Positions 1 to 9,026 of a stretch of 64,000 bases of DNA are shown here, piece after piece (positions within the stretch are counted from its first letter, which is position 1; each line of letters begins with the position of its first letter). The notes beneath the pieces are model-generated. The model was not told where the DNA came from and ran no database searches. It was given only the letters and a program-made list of their open reading frames with translations. A program made the translations under genes and the position numbers. This DNA is from Rhodospirillaceae bacterium (GTDB lineage Bacteria; Pseudomonadota; Alphaproteobacteria; CACIAM-22H2), in NCBI GenBank assembly GCA_022843945.1, contig JALHMR010000010.1, forward strand, positions 62,001-126,000. Reading direction: 5' to 3'.

Positions 1-1204
1 TGTCAACCGTTGCACCTTCTGTCATCGCTGGGACAAGGGCCTGCGAGTTATTCCCGTCGATCTTTTGATGCAGCGGCTCGAAGAGCTGATCGAGCGTTTC
101 AATGTCGGATTCGTGAAGTTTGCCGATGAAAATTTCGGCGCCGATCCACGCTGGCTGAAGGAGTTCTGCGAAAAGATCCGGCGCTATGACGTCTTATGGC
201 ATTGCGGAACGCGTGTGCGGGGGATGACGCCAGAGGTCGTGGCGATGATGAAAGACGCCGGTTGCGCGCGCCTGGGCTTCGGCATCGAGACCGGTTCAGA
301 AAAGATGCTGATGGTCATGGAGAAGAAGGTCGGCGTGGCGGAAAATTATCGGGCAGTGGAGACGACACAGGCCCTCGCCATCGCCGCGCCAATCGCGTTG
401 GTTATCGGCATGCCCGGCGAAACAAAGGAGACCATCCGCGAAACCATCACGTTTTGCCAGCACGCCAAGACCCTGGCGCCAACGCTCAATCCAAACGACT
501 TGAGCATCAATTACGCTCAAGCGTTGCCAGGCACGCCGCTCTACGAGTTCGCGCGCGCGAAAGGGTTTATCGGCCGGGATATTGATGGCGAAGAGCAATA
601 CCTCATCAGCATCTCCGACAAAGATGCGCATGACGAGTTCAGCACCCTTAACTTCACGGAAGAATCCACATTGGCCTGCCAAACATGGCGGCCGCTGCTT
701 ACCATTGAGACCAACTATGCGTTCATCCGCAAATGGGGCATCGAGACCTATCTGCGGAATCTGCTGACTGATCGTAATTTCTTCAGCATGGACGATGCGA
801 CGGATACCGGATATTTCGCGAATCCCCGGCGTCTTCTTGAGACAAAAAGCAGCGCTTCAAGCGGCGCGCCATCCGATCAGCCTTCGGGTGTGTTGCCCAG
901 ACGCCCAAGCCTGCTGCGGCTCCTGCGGAAACGCCAGCTCGGCCTCGCGCTAATATGTTACCCCGTGCTGGCTTATCGCCTACGCCATTTCCTGATTGGG
1001 CTTGTGCTTATCAAGGATGCGCAAAAGTTCGGTGTACCATATGCCCTCTCCTTGCTTGCCGATCATTTGAAGCTGCGGCTTAGCAAGCTGATGGCCGCGT
1101 CCCGACGCTTCGAATACAAGTCCCTGCGAAAGATCGTCGACAAGGATATTGGCCCCTTGATGGGCGATGCCGAAGCCACTCTCCAGTTGCGCAAGGGGCG
1201 CTGA
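1..1204 (+). CDS. Radical SAM protein, probably B12-binding type (5' end outside window)
   Basis: The reading frame is open from base 2 and begins inside the iron-sulfur motif: VNRCTFC is visible, so the two last cysteines of a CxxxCxxC cluster are present and base 1 fits the third base of the first Cys codon. The core continues with a D-E-N-F-G strand, a GFGIETGSE motif and a GMPGETKE motif, all typical of the B12-binding radical SAM group (Elp3/MiaB/NifB-like core). The N-terminal B12 domain would lie upstream of the window, so its presence is inferred. The last 130 residues are basic and contain a hydrophobic stretch (LALICYPVLAYRL). Such enzymes methylate or rearrange substrates; the substrate here is unknown. 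It heads the run that contains the dioxygenase and the radical SAM/SPASM gene. Confidence 0.85.
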   Translation, partial: VNRCTFCHRWDKGLRVIPVDLLMQRLEELIERFNVGFVKFADENFGADPRWLKEFCEKIRRYDVLWHCGTRVRGMTPEVVAMMKDAGCARLGFGIETGSEKMLMVMEKKVGVAENYRAVETTQALAIAAPIALVIGMPGETKETIRETITFCQHAKTLAPTLNPNDLSINYAQALPGTPLYEFARAKGFIGRDIDGEEQYLISISDKDAHDEFSTLNFTEESTLACQTWRPLLTIETNYAFIRKWGIETYLRNLLTDRNFFSMDDATDTGYFANPRRLLETKSSASSGAPSDQPSGVLPRRPSLLRLLRKRQLGLALICYPVLAYRLRHFLIGLVLIKDAQKFGVPYALSLLADHLKLRLSKLMAASRRFEYKSLRKIVDKDIGPLMGDAEATLQLRKGR

Positions 1205-1277
1205 GCGGTCTCTTGGCTTGCTGGGACTTGTGAAAGCGCACGTAACCTTCGTGCTCCGTCGGCACTGATCGAGGTTT

Positions 1278-2321
1278 ATGGCTGTGTATCAGACGCTTAA
1301 AGCCGCCTATCGCAGGGCGTTCATTACCGATCATCCTGTGATGCTCATGATCGGGCATCTGCGGCAGCCCAAGCGGTTCGTCCGCCTGGCCTTATATGAT
1401 CAAGTTTTCGGAAAGCTTCCGCTCCTCTCCCGGGCACGGCCAGCACTGCCCGCGTCAGGACCGATCGACGAAGCTTTCGTTGAAAAGGCCTACGGGGATA
1501 TCCGGGATCAGGGAATCTCGATATTTCCGGGCCTGTTCGCCAAGCAAGCGCAAGCCCTTCGTGAGCAGTACATGCGTCCCCTGGAGGCCTACGAAGAGTT
1601 TGACCGCTACGACCGAATCTTTTTCAACCCCACCTGCAATGACCTGATCTCATCATTCATCCTGAATGAGACATTTCTGGTGCTCGCGGCAAAGTACATG
1701 CGATGCCAGCCCTATCTGCGGCTCGGCCCGTCGCTGGCTGTGCTGAAGGCTGCGCACACGACCATTCCCAAGCTCGGAATCCCGCACGGACTAGACGCGA
1801 ACGGGTGGCATATCGATACACCGACCCTTTTTGGCTTCCATCTGATCCTGAACGATACCAGTGCGACTGACACCCGGATGCGCTATGCCCTGGGCAGTCA
1901 CAAGGTCCGCCGATCATCATCAGGATTGCGCTCGGAAGAGTCGATCGAGCGGCGATACAAGGTGCTTGATTGTGTCGGGCCGGCAGGCACGCTGTATATC
2001 TTCGATCATGCGGGACTTCATAGAGCCCATGGCGTCCAGGGCTCGGCCCGTGCGACCTTCGAATTTTACTTCACGGCCGGAAACCAATGCTTTGCGATTG
2101 AACAGATGCGTTGGGCTCTCGAGATCGACAAGATGCGGGGCAAACCCGACCGGCAGCACCTCGGCGACGGAATGTTTGATCCTATACAGCCGGGACCGGC
2201 CCTTACGCCGCTTCAGCGCGAGGCGCTGCGCGCGATGATGGAAAAGAAAAAGTGGAAGGAATCGGCCAACAGCCGGGCGCGAACCAAGTTTCTCGCCAAT
2301 CCGCCTTCAATGGCGGGGTGA
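1278..2321 (+). CDS. Phytanoyl-CoA dioxygenase (PhyH) family protein
   Basis: This 347-residue protein looks like an Fe(II)/2-oxoglutarate-dependent dioxygenase. The metal-binding HxD is seen at His178/Asp180 (GWHIDTPT). The distal histidine is His248 in DHAGLHRAH, and Arg258 in GSARATF is placed to hold 2-oxoglutarate. In bacteria this family hydroxylates, desaturates or epimerises small molecules, including sugar and natural-product intermediates. The start is the ATG at 1278, 73 bases after the preceding radical SAM gene. Its position between two radical SAM genes in a glycan locus suggests late oxidation of an unusual sugar or substituent; this role is inference and the substrate cannot be read from sequence. 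Confidence 0.8.
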   Translation: MAVYQTLKAAYRRAFITDHPVMLMIGHLRQPKRFVRLALYDQVFGKLPLLSRARPALPASGPIDEAFVEKAYGDIRDQGISIFPGLFAKQAQALREQYMRPLEAYEEFDRYDRIFFNPTCNDLISSFILNETFLVLAAKYMRCQPYLRLGPSLAVLKAAHTTIPKLGIPHGLDANGWHIDTPTLFGFHLILNDTSATDTRMRYALGSHKVRRSSSGLRSEESIERRYKVLDCVGPAGTLYIFDHAGLHRAHGVQGSARATFEFYFTAGNQCFAIEQMRWALEIDKMRGKPDRQHLGDGMFDPIQPGPALTPLQREALRAMMEKKKWKESANSRARTKFLANPPSMAG

Positions 2322-2323
2322 CG

Positions 2324-2392
2324 ATGACCGTTCCGACGACAGTTTTGGCTTCGAACCTAATGGCGCGATATCCCTATCCGGAGCACCGCTGA
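2324..2392 (+). CDS. Candidate 22-residue micro-ORF coupled to the radical SAM/SPASM gene
   Basis: An ATG three bases after the dioxygenase stop, with a GGGG tract five bases before it, opens a 22-codon frame (MTVPTTVLAS... ending PYPEHR). It ends in TGATG, so its stop shares a base with the start of the radical SAM/SPASM gene at 2392. It fills the whole gap between the two genes. It may be a real micro-protein, a translational-coupling leader, or chance. No family is recognised. Confidence 0.25.
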   Translation: MTVPTTVLASNLMARYPYPEHR

Positions 2393-3453
2393 TGGCGACA
2401 TCTGACATGAACAAGGGCGTGATGCTCGTCGAGCGCTCCAATTGGCGGGATCATTTGGACCAGACGTTCGAGCTCGACCCCAACCTCATCATCTATGAGG
2501 AGTTCAAGCGCCTGTATGGCGACGAGCGCGCGGAAAAATTCCGCAGGTATCGCGAGCTCTACGAGCATACCAAGAAGACCAGGACCAAGACGGCGGTCCC
2601 ATTGCACATCAATCTGGCGATGATCGACGCCTGCCAGATGCTGTGCCCGCACTGCTATCGCCAGCACAACCCCACGCACTACGACAAGAAGCGCCTGACC
2701 TGGGACGAATGCAAGGCAATCATCGACGAATGTGCGGCGCTGGGCGTGCCGTCCATGTTCTTCGGCTCCGGATCGGAGCTGTTCCTGCATAAGAACGGCA
2801 TGGACGCGCTGGAATACGCCACGAGCAAAGGCATCATGGACGTGTTCATCTGCTCGAACGGCGAGCTGATGACGCCGGAGATAACCGACCGGATCATAGC
2901 CGCCGGCGTCACTCGGGCGAATATCAGCCTGGATGCGGCCACGCCCGAGACCTTCGCCAGGGTCCGGGGCCGCGGCTACGAGAAGATCATGGAGAACCTC
3001 GACTACCTGATCGCCCGCAAGAAGGAGCTCAATACACGCCTACCGATCCTGCGCGTGAGCTTCGTCAACTATCATCTCAACCGGCACGAGAAGGAGATGT
3101 TCGTCGAGAAGTGGCGCGATCGCGCCGATATCGTGGATATCCAGCGGCCGATGGACATCAAGATCGTCGATACGCAGCCCCATACGAAGCTTGATGACAT
3201 GCCCTGCACGTATCCCTGGGAAATGATGATGATCAACTGGGACGGCAACATCATGCCGTGCTGCAACGAGTTCTCGAAATACGTTACTGTCGGCAACATC
3301 GCGAAAAAAGGAATCCTCGAGGCCTGGAATTCAGAGGAAATGGAGGCCCTTCGCCGCTCGTTCATTGCCAACGATGAGGGTGTCCCACGCGCCTGCGTCA
3401 ATTGCATGAAGTGTCTCGACGACGACGTGGAGTACGAGCCCATCCCCGGATGA
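2392..3453 (+). CDS. Radical SAM/SPASM domain protein
   Basis: The 353-residue product has a canonical radical SAM cluster at Cys81/Cys85/Cys88 (CQMLCPHC) followed by GSGSEL and SLDAATPETF segments of the partial TIM barrel. The C-terminus carries a SPASM-type auxiliary cluster set: Cys272, the pair Cys290/Cys291 in a DGNIMPCC context, the GNIAKKGILEAW signature, and Cys335/Cys338/Cys341. SPASM proteins include peptide-modifying enzymes, anaerobic sulfatase-maturing enzymes and sugar dehydrogenases or epimerases. In a polysaccharide locus an action on a sugar nucleotide or glycan is the likeliest guess. Start ATG 2392 overlaps the stop of a 22-codon frame (TGATG), and its own stop overlaps the next gene (ATGA). 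Confidence 0.85.
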   Translation: MATSDMNKGVMLVERSNWRDHLDQTFELDPNLIIYEEFKRLYGDERAEKFRRYRELYEHTKKTRTKTAVPLHINLAMIDACQMLCPHCYRQHNPTHYDKKRLTWDECKAIIDECAALGVPSMFFGSGSELFLHKNGMDALEYATSKGIMDVFICSNGELMTPEITDRIIAAGVTRANISLDAATPETFARVRGRGYEKIMENLDYLIARKKELNTRLPILRVSFVNYHLNRHEKEMFVEKWRDRADIVDIQRPMDIKIVDTQPHTKLDDMPCTYPWEMMMINWDGNIMPCCNEFSKYVTVGNIAKKGILEAWNSEEMEALRRSFIANDEGVPRACVNCMKCLDDDVEYEPIPG

Positions 3454-5222
3454 ATGAACGCGACAACTTCCGGCGTGGCGACTACCTGGTAGTCATAGAC
3501 GAGCTGACGATCTGGCGGGCTATCCGGCTCGCCCGAAATGGGCATGCTGTCTACCATTTCCGCACCGAACCAGTCTTCAGCATCTGCGCACCGCTACTGA
3601 ACCGGCTGATCAGACAGATGAAGGTACGCGGCCTCATTCGTGACGCCGCGACCATCGTCCCCGATGCCTCGATCATGATGAGCCGGATGCGGCTTTTTGG
3701 CTCCCTCGGCTGGTACGGCAAAGTCGAGAAACGGTTCTTCTCCGACGTTGGCCTGGATAGCCCGCCAGGCGATCCTTTCGACATGGTCTTCCCGCTCAAG
3801 AAGCAGACCGCCAACTACATCGCCGATCATTTTGATGCGCTGTTCTTTGTGCATCAGCTTCGCGCGAGCGGCGCCGCGGTGCCGACACTGGTCTTCGGAA
3901 ATCCGGCGGCTCAAGGGCTGGTGGCGGCTGCAACGGGCGATGACCACGCGTATCCCGTCGAGACAGTCGGGGGCGGCCGATGGTTGAATCCTTTGATCGC
4001 GCTGGTGATGCTGATGGCGACAACCGCCTACATCCTGCGCCGTACCACGCCCTGGGCGAGAGACAAGATCCATCGGTTTGTCGGTGTAGATGGTACCGAC
4101 AATGTGAGGCGTACGCTGCGGCCGATCGAGTCGGTGCTCTGCACAGACATCAGTAACAGCGTCCTCGTCGTGTTTAGAAACCGGGATTATCAGCGCCGTT
4201 TGACCGCGGCGTATTCGCCTTTACCGGTCGTCTGCGAGAAGGACGGCGTATTCGGGATCAGGCAGGCGGCCGCTGCTATCTGGGCATCATTGCGCCAATG
4301 CCTTCATCTCCGCAGCTGGTTCCATCTGTATCCAGTCCATTTCATGATGGCCGCAAAAATCGTCCATCTGCGCAATATCTACGACGGATTTTTGAACCGC
4401 CACCATTTCAACGTGTTCATGTCCTACGACGAATACAACGCTGACCATATTCTCCGCACCGAGGCGTTGCGCAGGCGTGGCATTCGTTCTGTTGCCCAGA
4501 TCAACGGTGTCAATGTGTTCAAGGTCGACTACGCGTTCCGCTATATCGACTATGACGCAGCTTATGCAATCAGCGCGGAACCGATGGTCCAATTCAACGC
4601 CGCCACATGGCGCAGACCCGAAAGCGTCAAGGGGTTTGGCACCATGGGTCTAAGCCGAGAGGAGCTTCTGCGCGTTCCGGCGCCCCGGCCGCCGGATATC
4701 CTATGCTTCGCGAAGCCTTGGTTTGATGGCCCGCTGCTGCCACGAATGATGGTGGAGGTTGCCAAGGCGTTTCCCGATCGACGCGTAACGATAGCGGCCA
4801 AGCAATCAAGCAAGAGATTCGGAGGCTACGAGGAATACGAGGAAATAGTACGTGGCGGCCCACCCAACTTGGCTCTTTCGGATGAAAAATCCTTTCAGCT
4901 CATCCTGCGACACCGCTACTGCTTGTGTTCAGAATCGAGCATCCTGGCAGAAGCTATGGAGCTGCGTTGCGTGTCATTCTTCCTTGATATTCATGATCCT
5001 CGTCACATCCTGATCTATCGCGACTACAAAAGCGTCTGCGTGCGATCGGCATCGGACATCGTTGATCGGATAAAATCGATCGAGCGCGGCAGCTGGGGCT
5101 ATCCCTGGAACGAGCTTGGCCCGCTCATAAAGCTCTCGGATGATTCGGTCTACGATCTGGTCCGCCAGGACTGGGGCCTGCCTCCGTTACCCCTGACTTC
5201 GGCGACCTCCTGCGTCGCTTGA
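3450..5222 (+). CDS. Unknown protein, GT-B/capsule-glycosyltransferase-like C-terminus
   Basis: The chosen start is the ATG at 3450, which overlaps the preceding stop as ATGA and gives 590 residues; an upstream in-frame ATG would lie deep in the previous gene. I do not recognise a named family. The C-terminal third (ILCFAKPWFD, VTIAAKQSSKRF, and a CLCSESSILAEAMELRC segment) has the layout of the nucleotide-sugar half of GT-B transferases of the capsule or glycerophosphotransferase type: a conserved SES before a helix, then a strand holding a new loop. One hydrophobic stretch sits near residue 180 (LNPLIALVMLMATTAYIL), which could anchor it to the membrane. It is probably a transferase for the locus glycan; that is inference. 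Confidence 0.55.
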   Translation: MNERDNFRRGDYLVVIDELTIWRAIRLARNGHAVYHFRTEPVFSICAPLLNRLIRQMKVRGLIRDAATIVPDASIMMSRMRLFGSLGWYGKVEKRFFSDVGLDSPPGDPFDMVFPLKKQTANYIADHFDALFFVHQLRASGAAVPTLVFGNPAAQGLVAAATGDDHAYPVETVGGGRWLNPLIALVMLMATTAYILRRTTPWARDKIHRFVGVDGTDNVRRTLRPIESVLCTDISNSVLVVFRNRDYQRRLTAAYSPLPVVCEKDGVFGIRQAAAAIWASLRQCLHLRSWFHLYPVHFMMAAKIVHLRNIYDGFLNRHHFNVFMSYDEYNADHILRTEALRRRGIRSVAQINGVNVFKVDYAFRYIDYDAAYAISAEPMVQFNAATWRRPESVKGFGTMGLSREELLRVPAPRPPDILCFAKPWFDGPLLPRMMVEVAKAFPDRRVTIAAKQSSKRFGGYEEYEEIVRGGPPNLALSDEKSFQLILRHRYCLCSESSILAEAMELRCVSFFLDIHDPRHILIYRDYKSVCVRSASDIVDRIKSIERGSWGYPWNELGPLIKLSDDSVYDLVRQDWGLPPLPLTSATSCVA

Positions 5223-5262
5223 TGAATTCCCTCGTATTCCGTCCTAACTGAGACGTAGCGCT

Positions 5263-6276
5263 GTGTTCGATCAGAAAAGCATCCTCATAACTGGTGGTAC
5301 TGGCTCCTTTGGCCGCCGTTTCGTTAAAGCCATTCTCCAGCGGTACAAGGTCAGGCGCCTCGTTGTCTTCAGCCGGGACGAACTCAAGCAGTTCGAGATG
5401 GCGCAGGAGTTTCCGGAGTCGAAATTTCCCTGCATGCGCTATTACCTCGGCGACGTGCGCGACGGGAGCCGGCTAGAGACGGCCATGCGAGGGATTGACT
5501 ATGTAGTCCATGCGGCGGCGCTAAAGCAGGTTCCGGCGACCGAAGCCAATCCCATGGAGTGCATCAAGACGAACGTGCACGGTGCGGAAAACATCGTTCA
5601 GGCGGCAATCGCGAACGAGGTCGAGAGGGTCATCGGTCTCTCAACGGACAAAGCCGCAAATCCGATAAACCTGTATGGCGCCAGCAAGCTTGTATCGGAC
5701 AAGCTTCTGATTGCCGCCAATAACATTGCCGGGGGGCATCGAACAGCATTCGCGGTCGTGCGATACGGTAACGTGTCCGAATCGCGTGGTTCCGTCGTTC
5801 CGGTGTTCAGAAAAATGCTTCAAGACGGCGTCATGAAATTGCCTGTAACCGATCCACGGATGACACGGTTCTGGATCCGGCTCGATCAGGGCGTCGAGTT
5901 CGTCCTGAAAAGCTTCGGAAGGATGCGGGCAGGCGAGATATTCGTCCCGAAGATTCCCTCAGTGAGGATCACCGACCTCGTCGAAGCGATGGCGCCCGGG
6001 AAGGGTTACGAAGTGGTCGGAATTCGACCAGGAGAGAAGCTTCACGAAGTGATGTGTCCAGGTGATAGCTCGCACCATACCTTTGAGTTTTTGGATCATT
6101 TTGTCATCGCGCCAACGGTCTTTGAAAAGAATCTCAGTTTTTCCAAGAACATAGATTTCTCTCAAAGCGGTCTCGGCGAACGCGGCCACGGCGTTTCCCC
6201 TGGCTTTGAATACAAGTCCGACTCCAATTCGGACTTTTTGACCGTCGAGCAGTTGCGCAGTGAACTTGGATGCTGA
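5263..6276 (+). CDS. pseB: UDP-N-acetylglucosamine 4,6-dehydratase, inverting (PseB-type)
   Basis: This SDR enzyme converts UDP-GlcNAc to the 4-keto-6-deoxy-L-arabino intermediate, the first step of pseudaminic-acid-type pathways. The NAD-binding motif TGGTGSFG is at residues 10-17. The catalytic set Asp129, Lys130, Tyr138 and Lys142 (STDKAANPINLYGASK) matches Helicobacter FlaA1 in order and spacing. The tail DFLTVEQLRSEL is the usual C-terminus of PseB (337 residues, normal length). The start is GTG at 5263. The transaminase gene follows with overlap or near-overlap, as in classical pseB-pseC pairs. RmlB-like or retaining dehydratases are less likely because of the DKAANP signature. Confidence 0.9.
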   Translation: MFDQKSILITGGTGSFGRRFVKAILQRYKVRRLVVFSRDELKQFEMAQEFPESKFPCMRYYLGDVRDGSRLETAMRGIDYVVHAAALKQVPATEANPMECIKTNVHGAENIVQAAIANEVERVIGLSTDKAANPINLYGASKLVSDKLLIAANNIAGGHRTAFAVVRYGNVSESRGSVVPVFRKMLQDGVMKLPVTDPRMTRFWIRLDQGVEFVLKSFGRMRAGEIFVPKIPSVRITDLVEAMAPGKGYEVVGIRPGEKLHEVMCPGDSSHHTFEFLDHFVIAPTVFEKNLSFSKNIDFSQSGLGERGHGVSPGFEYKSDSNSDFLTVEQLRSELGC

Positions 6277-6286
6277 AGGGCCGATG

Positions 6287-7426
6287 ATGGTTATTCCCTA
6301 CGCCCGGCAGAGCGTGGACGAGACAGACGTCGAGGCTGTCATCCGTGCTCTGCGAAGCGATTGGCTTACCCAAGGCCCGGAAGTATCCCGCTTTGAAAGG
6401 GCCATTGCAGAGTATTGCGGAGGCCACGACGCCGTCGCCGTCAGCAGCGGGACCGCAGCCCTACATGTGGCGGCCCTCGCCGCGGACCTGAAGCCCGGTA
6501 AGCGGCTTTGGACATCGCCAAACAGCTTTGTGGCTTCAGCCAACTGCGGCCTTTACTGCGGCGCCAGCATCGATTTCGTTGATATCGATGGAGACGATGG
6601 GAATATTTCTGTTCCGGCTCTCAAGCAAAAGCTCGACATCGCGGAGCGCGCGGGCCTCCTTCCGGACGTTGTCGTTCCCGTGCATTTTGGAGGCCAATCC
6701 TGCGACATGGAGGGCTTAGCCGCCCTGCGCGAACGGTACGGCTTCAAGATCATCGAGGACGCGAGCCATGCGCTTGGCGGCCGGTACAACGGACGCCCGG
6801 TCGGTGAATGCCTTTACTCGGACATGACGGTATTCAGCTTGCATCCGGTGAAGATCGTAACCGCCGGAGAAGGCGGTATCGTCGCTACGAATTCAAACGC
6901 TCTCGCCGAGAAACTCCGTCTCTTCCGTACCCACGGTATTGTCCGCCCCGATGAAGCCGAGGGCACCGACCCGTGGCTCTATCGCCAAGTGCAGCTTGGC
7001 TACAACTATCGCCTCACGGACCTGCAAGCGGCTCTCGGGCTCAGTCAGTTGAGGCGGATAGACGACTTCGTGGCCCGCCGTCATGAGATCGCGGAGCGCT
7101 ACGACGTGTCCTTCGCGAACACACCCGTGCGCCCCTTGGCAAGGCGGGACTACGCGCACTCGGCCTACCATCTGTATGTGGTTCGACTTCCTCCGGCGCA
7201 GCGCCGGGCTATTTTCGATGGGCTTGCACGCGTCAATATACGAGCGCAGGTGCACTACATCCCTATCCACACTCAGCCGTATTTTCAGGCAATGGGCTTC
7301 AAGACGGGCGATTTCCCGGTATCTGAGGCGTACTATGCGAGTGCCATCAGCCTGCCGATGTTTCCCGGATTGACCGAAGCCGACCAGCGCCATGTCATAG
7401 ACGAGGTCCTGCGCCTGGCACGATGA
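6287..7426 (+). CDS. pseC: UDP-4-amino-4,6-dideoxy-N-acetyl-altrosamine transaminase (PseC-type)
   Basis: A DegT/DnrJ/EryC1/StrS-type PLP aminotransferase that would aminate C4 of the PseB product. Visible features are SSGTAALH (PLP phosphate region), PVHFGGQSCDM, the EDASHALGG strand and the Schiff-base lysine Lys189 in SLHPVKIVTAGEGG. The start chosen is ATG 6287, placed six bases after GAAGGG (379 residues). ATG 6284 and an overlapping GTG at 6260 are alternatives. The motifs, length and position right after pseB make PseC much likelier than other DegT transaminases. The next gene overlaps its stop by ATGA. Confidence 0.88.
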   Translation: MVIPYARQSVDETDVEAVIRALRSDWLTQGPEVSRFERAIAEYCGGHDAVAVSSGTAALHVAALAADLKPGKRLWTSPNSFVASANCGLYCGASIDFVDIDGDDGNISVPALKQKLDIAERAGLLPDVVVPVHFGGQSCDMEGLAALRERYGFKIIEDASHALGGRYNGRPVGECLYSDMTVFSLHPVKIVTAGEGGIVATNSNALAEKLRLFRTHGIVRPDEAEGTDPWLYRQVQLGYNYRLTDLQAALGLSQLRRIDDFVARRHEIAERYDVSFANTPVRPLARRDYAHSAYHLYVVRLPPAQRRAIFDGLARVNIRAQVHYIPIHTQPYFQAMGFKTGDFPVSEAYYASAISLPMFPGLTEADQRHVIDEVLRLAR

Positions 7427-8310
7427 AATTAGGTCTGGGTACGGTTCAGTTCGGTCAAGACTACGGTGTCTCCAACGTCCTCGGTAAGCCGTCTCTTGAA
7501 GTCGTGCGCGATTTGCTTGCAGTGGCGCAAAGTGCGCAGATCAAAACGCTGGACACCGCGGCACAGTACGGCGACAGCGAGGCCGTCATCGGGATGTGCC
7601 TTCCTGTCAATCATCGCTTTGAAATCGTAACGAAAACCCCGGGCTTCCGCAGCAGGCCTGGGATCGGAGATGAAGAAGCGGGTCTTGTTCGGAGCATCTT
7701 CGATCGATCGCTGGGGAGACTGGGCTGCAGTTCCATATTCGGCCTGCTTGTTCATCGAGCGGGCGATCTTCTCGGGCCTGGAGGGACTCTTCTTTTTGAG
7801 ACCCTCCAACAGATCAAGAAGTCGAAAAGGGTGCAGCACATCGGTGTCAGTGTCCAAGACACGACGCAGCTCGAAACCATAATTTCTCGCTATCCGATCG
7901 ATATAGTCCAGCTCCCGCTCAACGTCTTCAATCAGTCATTCCGGACCAGTGGCCTCCTGGAGCGGTTACGAAAGACGAATATTGTCGTGCACACCCGCTC
8001 TCCCTTTCTGCAGGGGCTGCTGTTAATGAATCCGGCAAGGCTACCGGCCTACTTCACGCCGATACGTGATCGACTTCGCGCATTTCACGACCATGCCGCA
8101 CGCCAGGGCATGACGCCGCTCCAAGCCGCGTTGTCCTACGCTCTGTCGATCCAGGAAGCCGACACCGTCTTGTGCGGAGTAGCCGCAGCAAACCAGCTGG
8201 ACGAGATTCTGGTGGCCGTGAGGCGACACGACTCCCTGCAAAACCCTGAAGAATTCGTCGTCAATGATCCCATGTTCACCAATCCCTCAAACTGGCCCGA
8301 ATTCCAATGA
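7423..8310 (+). CDS. Aldo/keto reductase family protein
   Basis: A 295-residue NAD(P)H-dependent oxidoreductase with the catalytic tetrad of the family: Asp44, Tyr49 (LDTAAQYGDSE), Lys71 (IVTKTPG) and His111 (LLVHRAG). The protein begins with the typical KLGLGTVQFG strand. Aldo/keto reductases of this subgroup recur in flagellin- and O-antigen-glycosylation loci with SpsF-like and class III aminotransferase genes, which is exactly the order here (7423-10333). The three genes may therefore make a side-group or a second amino sugar. It overlaps both neighbours by four bases (ATGA), so it is translated as part of the module. The substrate is unknown. Confidence 0.85.
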   Translation: MKLGLGTVQFGQDYGVSNVLGKPSLEVVRDLLAVAQSAQIKTLDTAAQYGDSEAVIGMCLPVNHRFEIVTKTPGFRSRPGIGDEEAGLVRSIFDRSLGRLGCSSIFGLLVHRAGDLLGPGGTLLFETLQQIKKSKRVQHIGVSVQDTTQLETIISRYPIDIVQLPLNVFNQSFRTSGLLERLRKTNIVVHTRSPFLQGLLLMNPARLPAYFTPIRDRLRAFHDHAARQGMTPLQAALSYALSIQEADTVLCGVAAANQLDEILVAVRRHDSLQNPEEFVVNDPMFTNPSNWPEFQ

Positions 8311-9026
8311 AAGCTGCCGCTATAATCCAGGCGCGAATGGGTTCGTCCCGTCTTCCGGGAAAATCCCTGAAAGAAATCGCCGGGCATCCGATTCTCTGGC
8401 ACATGTATCGCCAAATCGAGCATTGCCGCCTCCTGGATCACATTCTTCTCGCCACGTCGGTAGCAGCGGCCGACGACGTGCTGGCAAATTATGCGGAGAA
8501 GCAGGGTTGGACGGTCTTTCGCGGCAGCGAGAGCGATGTCTTGGACCGTTATTGGAAAGCCGCTCAATCCATAGGCCTCGGCCCGTTGGACGCCGTGGTG
8601 AGGCTTTGCGGTGACGATATTTTGCCCGATCCCGACATGGTAGACGGGGTGATCCTCCTCTATCGCATGCTGCGCGGCCGGGTCGACTATGTCGCGACCA
8701 ACCGCAAAGGAGACCTGCCCTATGGCTCAGGCGTGGAACTCTGCTCGTTCCGGGCTCTGGACCGTGCTGCGCGCGATGCGACCACTCCACGCGAGCGTGA
8801 GCATGTCACACCTTACATAAAGAACAATCCGGCGCTGTTTCCCTCCCTTGACGTCATCGCAAGCGAAGTCCTGGATGCTACGCACTTGGCGATTGATAAG
8901 TCGGAAGATTTCGAGCGCAATGCCCGCATTATCGCCGAGCTGTCGAAAAAGACCCAGCCTCCCTATGCGCTTCATGATGTGATCACTGCCGCGCGCGAAG
9001 CAGAGCTATCGGCGAAGCCTCAATGA
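8307..9026 (+). CDS. SpsF-type cytidylyltransferase (CMP-sugar-acid synthetase-like)
   Basis: The 239-residue product starts with AAIIQARMGSSRLPGKSL, the nucleotide-binding signature of the SpsF group (COG1861), related to CMP-Kdo and CMP-sialate synthetases. RLCGDDILPDPDM holds the metal-binding acidic residues. In the Bacillus sps operon, SpsF stands with SpsE (NeuB-like) and SpsG (PseG-like), and both relatives are present here at 13263 and 10337. A role as the CMP-activating enzyme (PseF equivalent) for the nonulosonic acid of this locus is therefore plausible. It is not a close match to canonical PseF/NeuA, which begin with IPARGGSKRI-like sequence. It overlaps both neighbours by four bases. 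Confidence 0.8.
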   Translation: MKAAAIIQARMGSSRLPGKSLKEIAGHPILWHMYRQIEHCRLLDHILLATSVAAADDVLANYAEKQGWTVFRGSESDVLDRYWKAAQSIGLGPLDAVVRLCGDDILPDPDMVDGVILLYRMLRGRVDYVATNRKGDLPYGSGVELCSFRALDRAARDATTPREREHVTPYIKNNPALFPSLDVIASEVLDATHLAIDKSEDFERNARIIAELSKKTQPPYALHDVITAAREAELSAKPQ

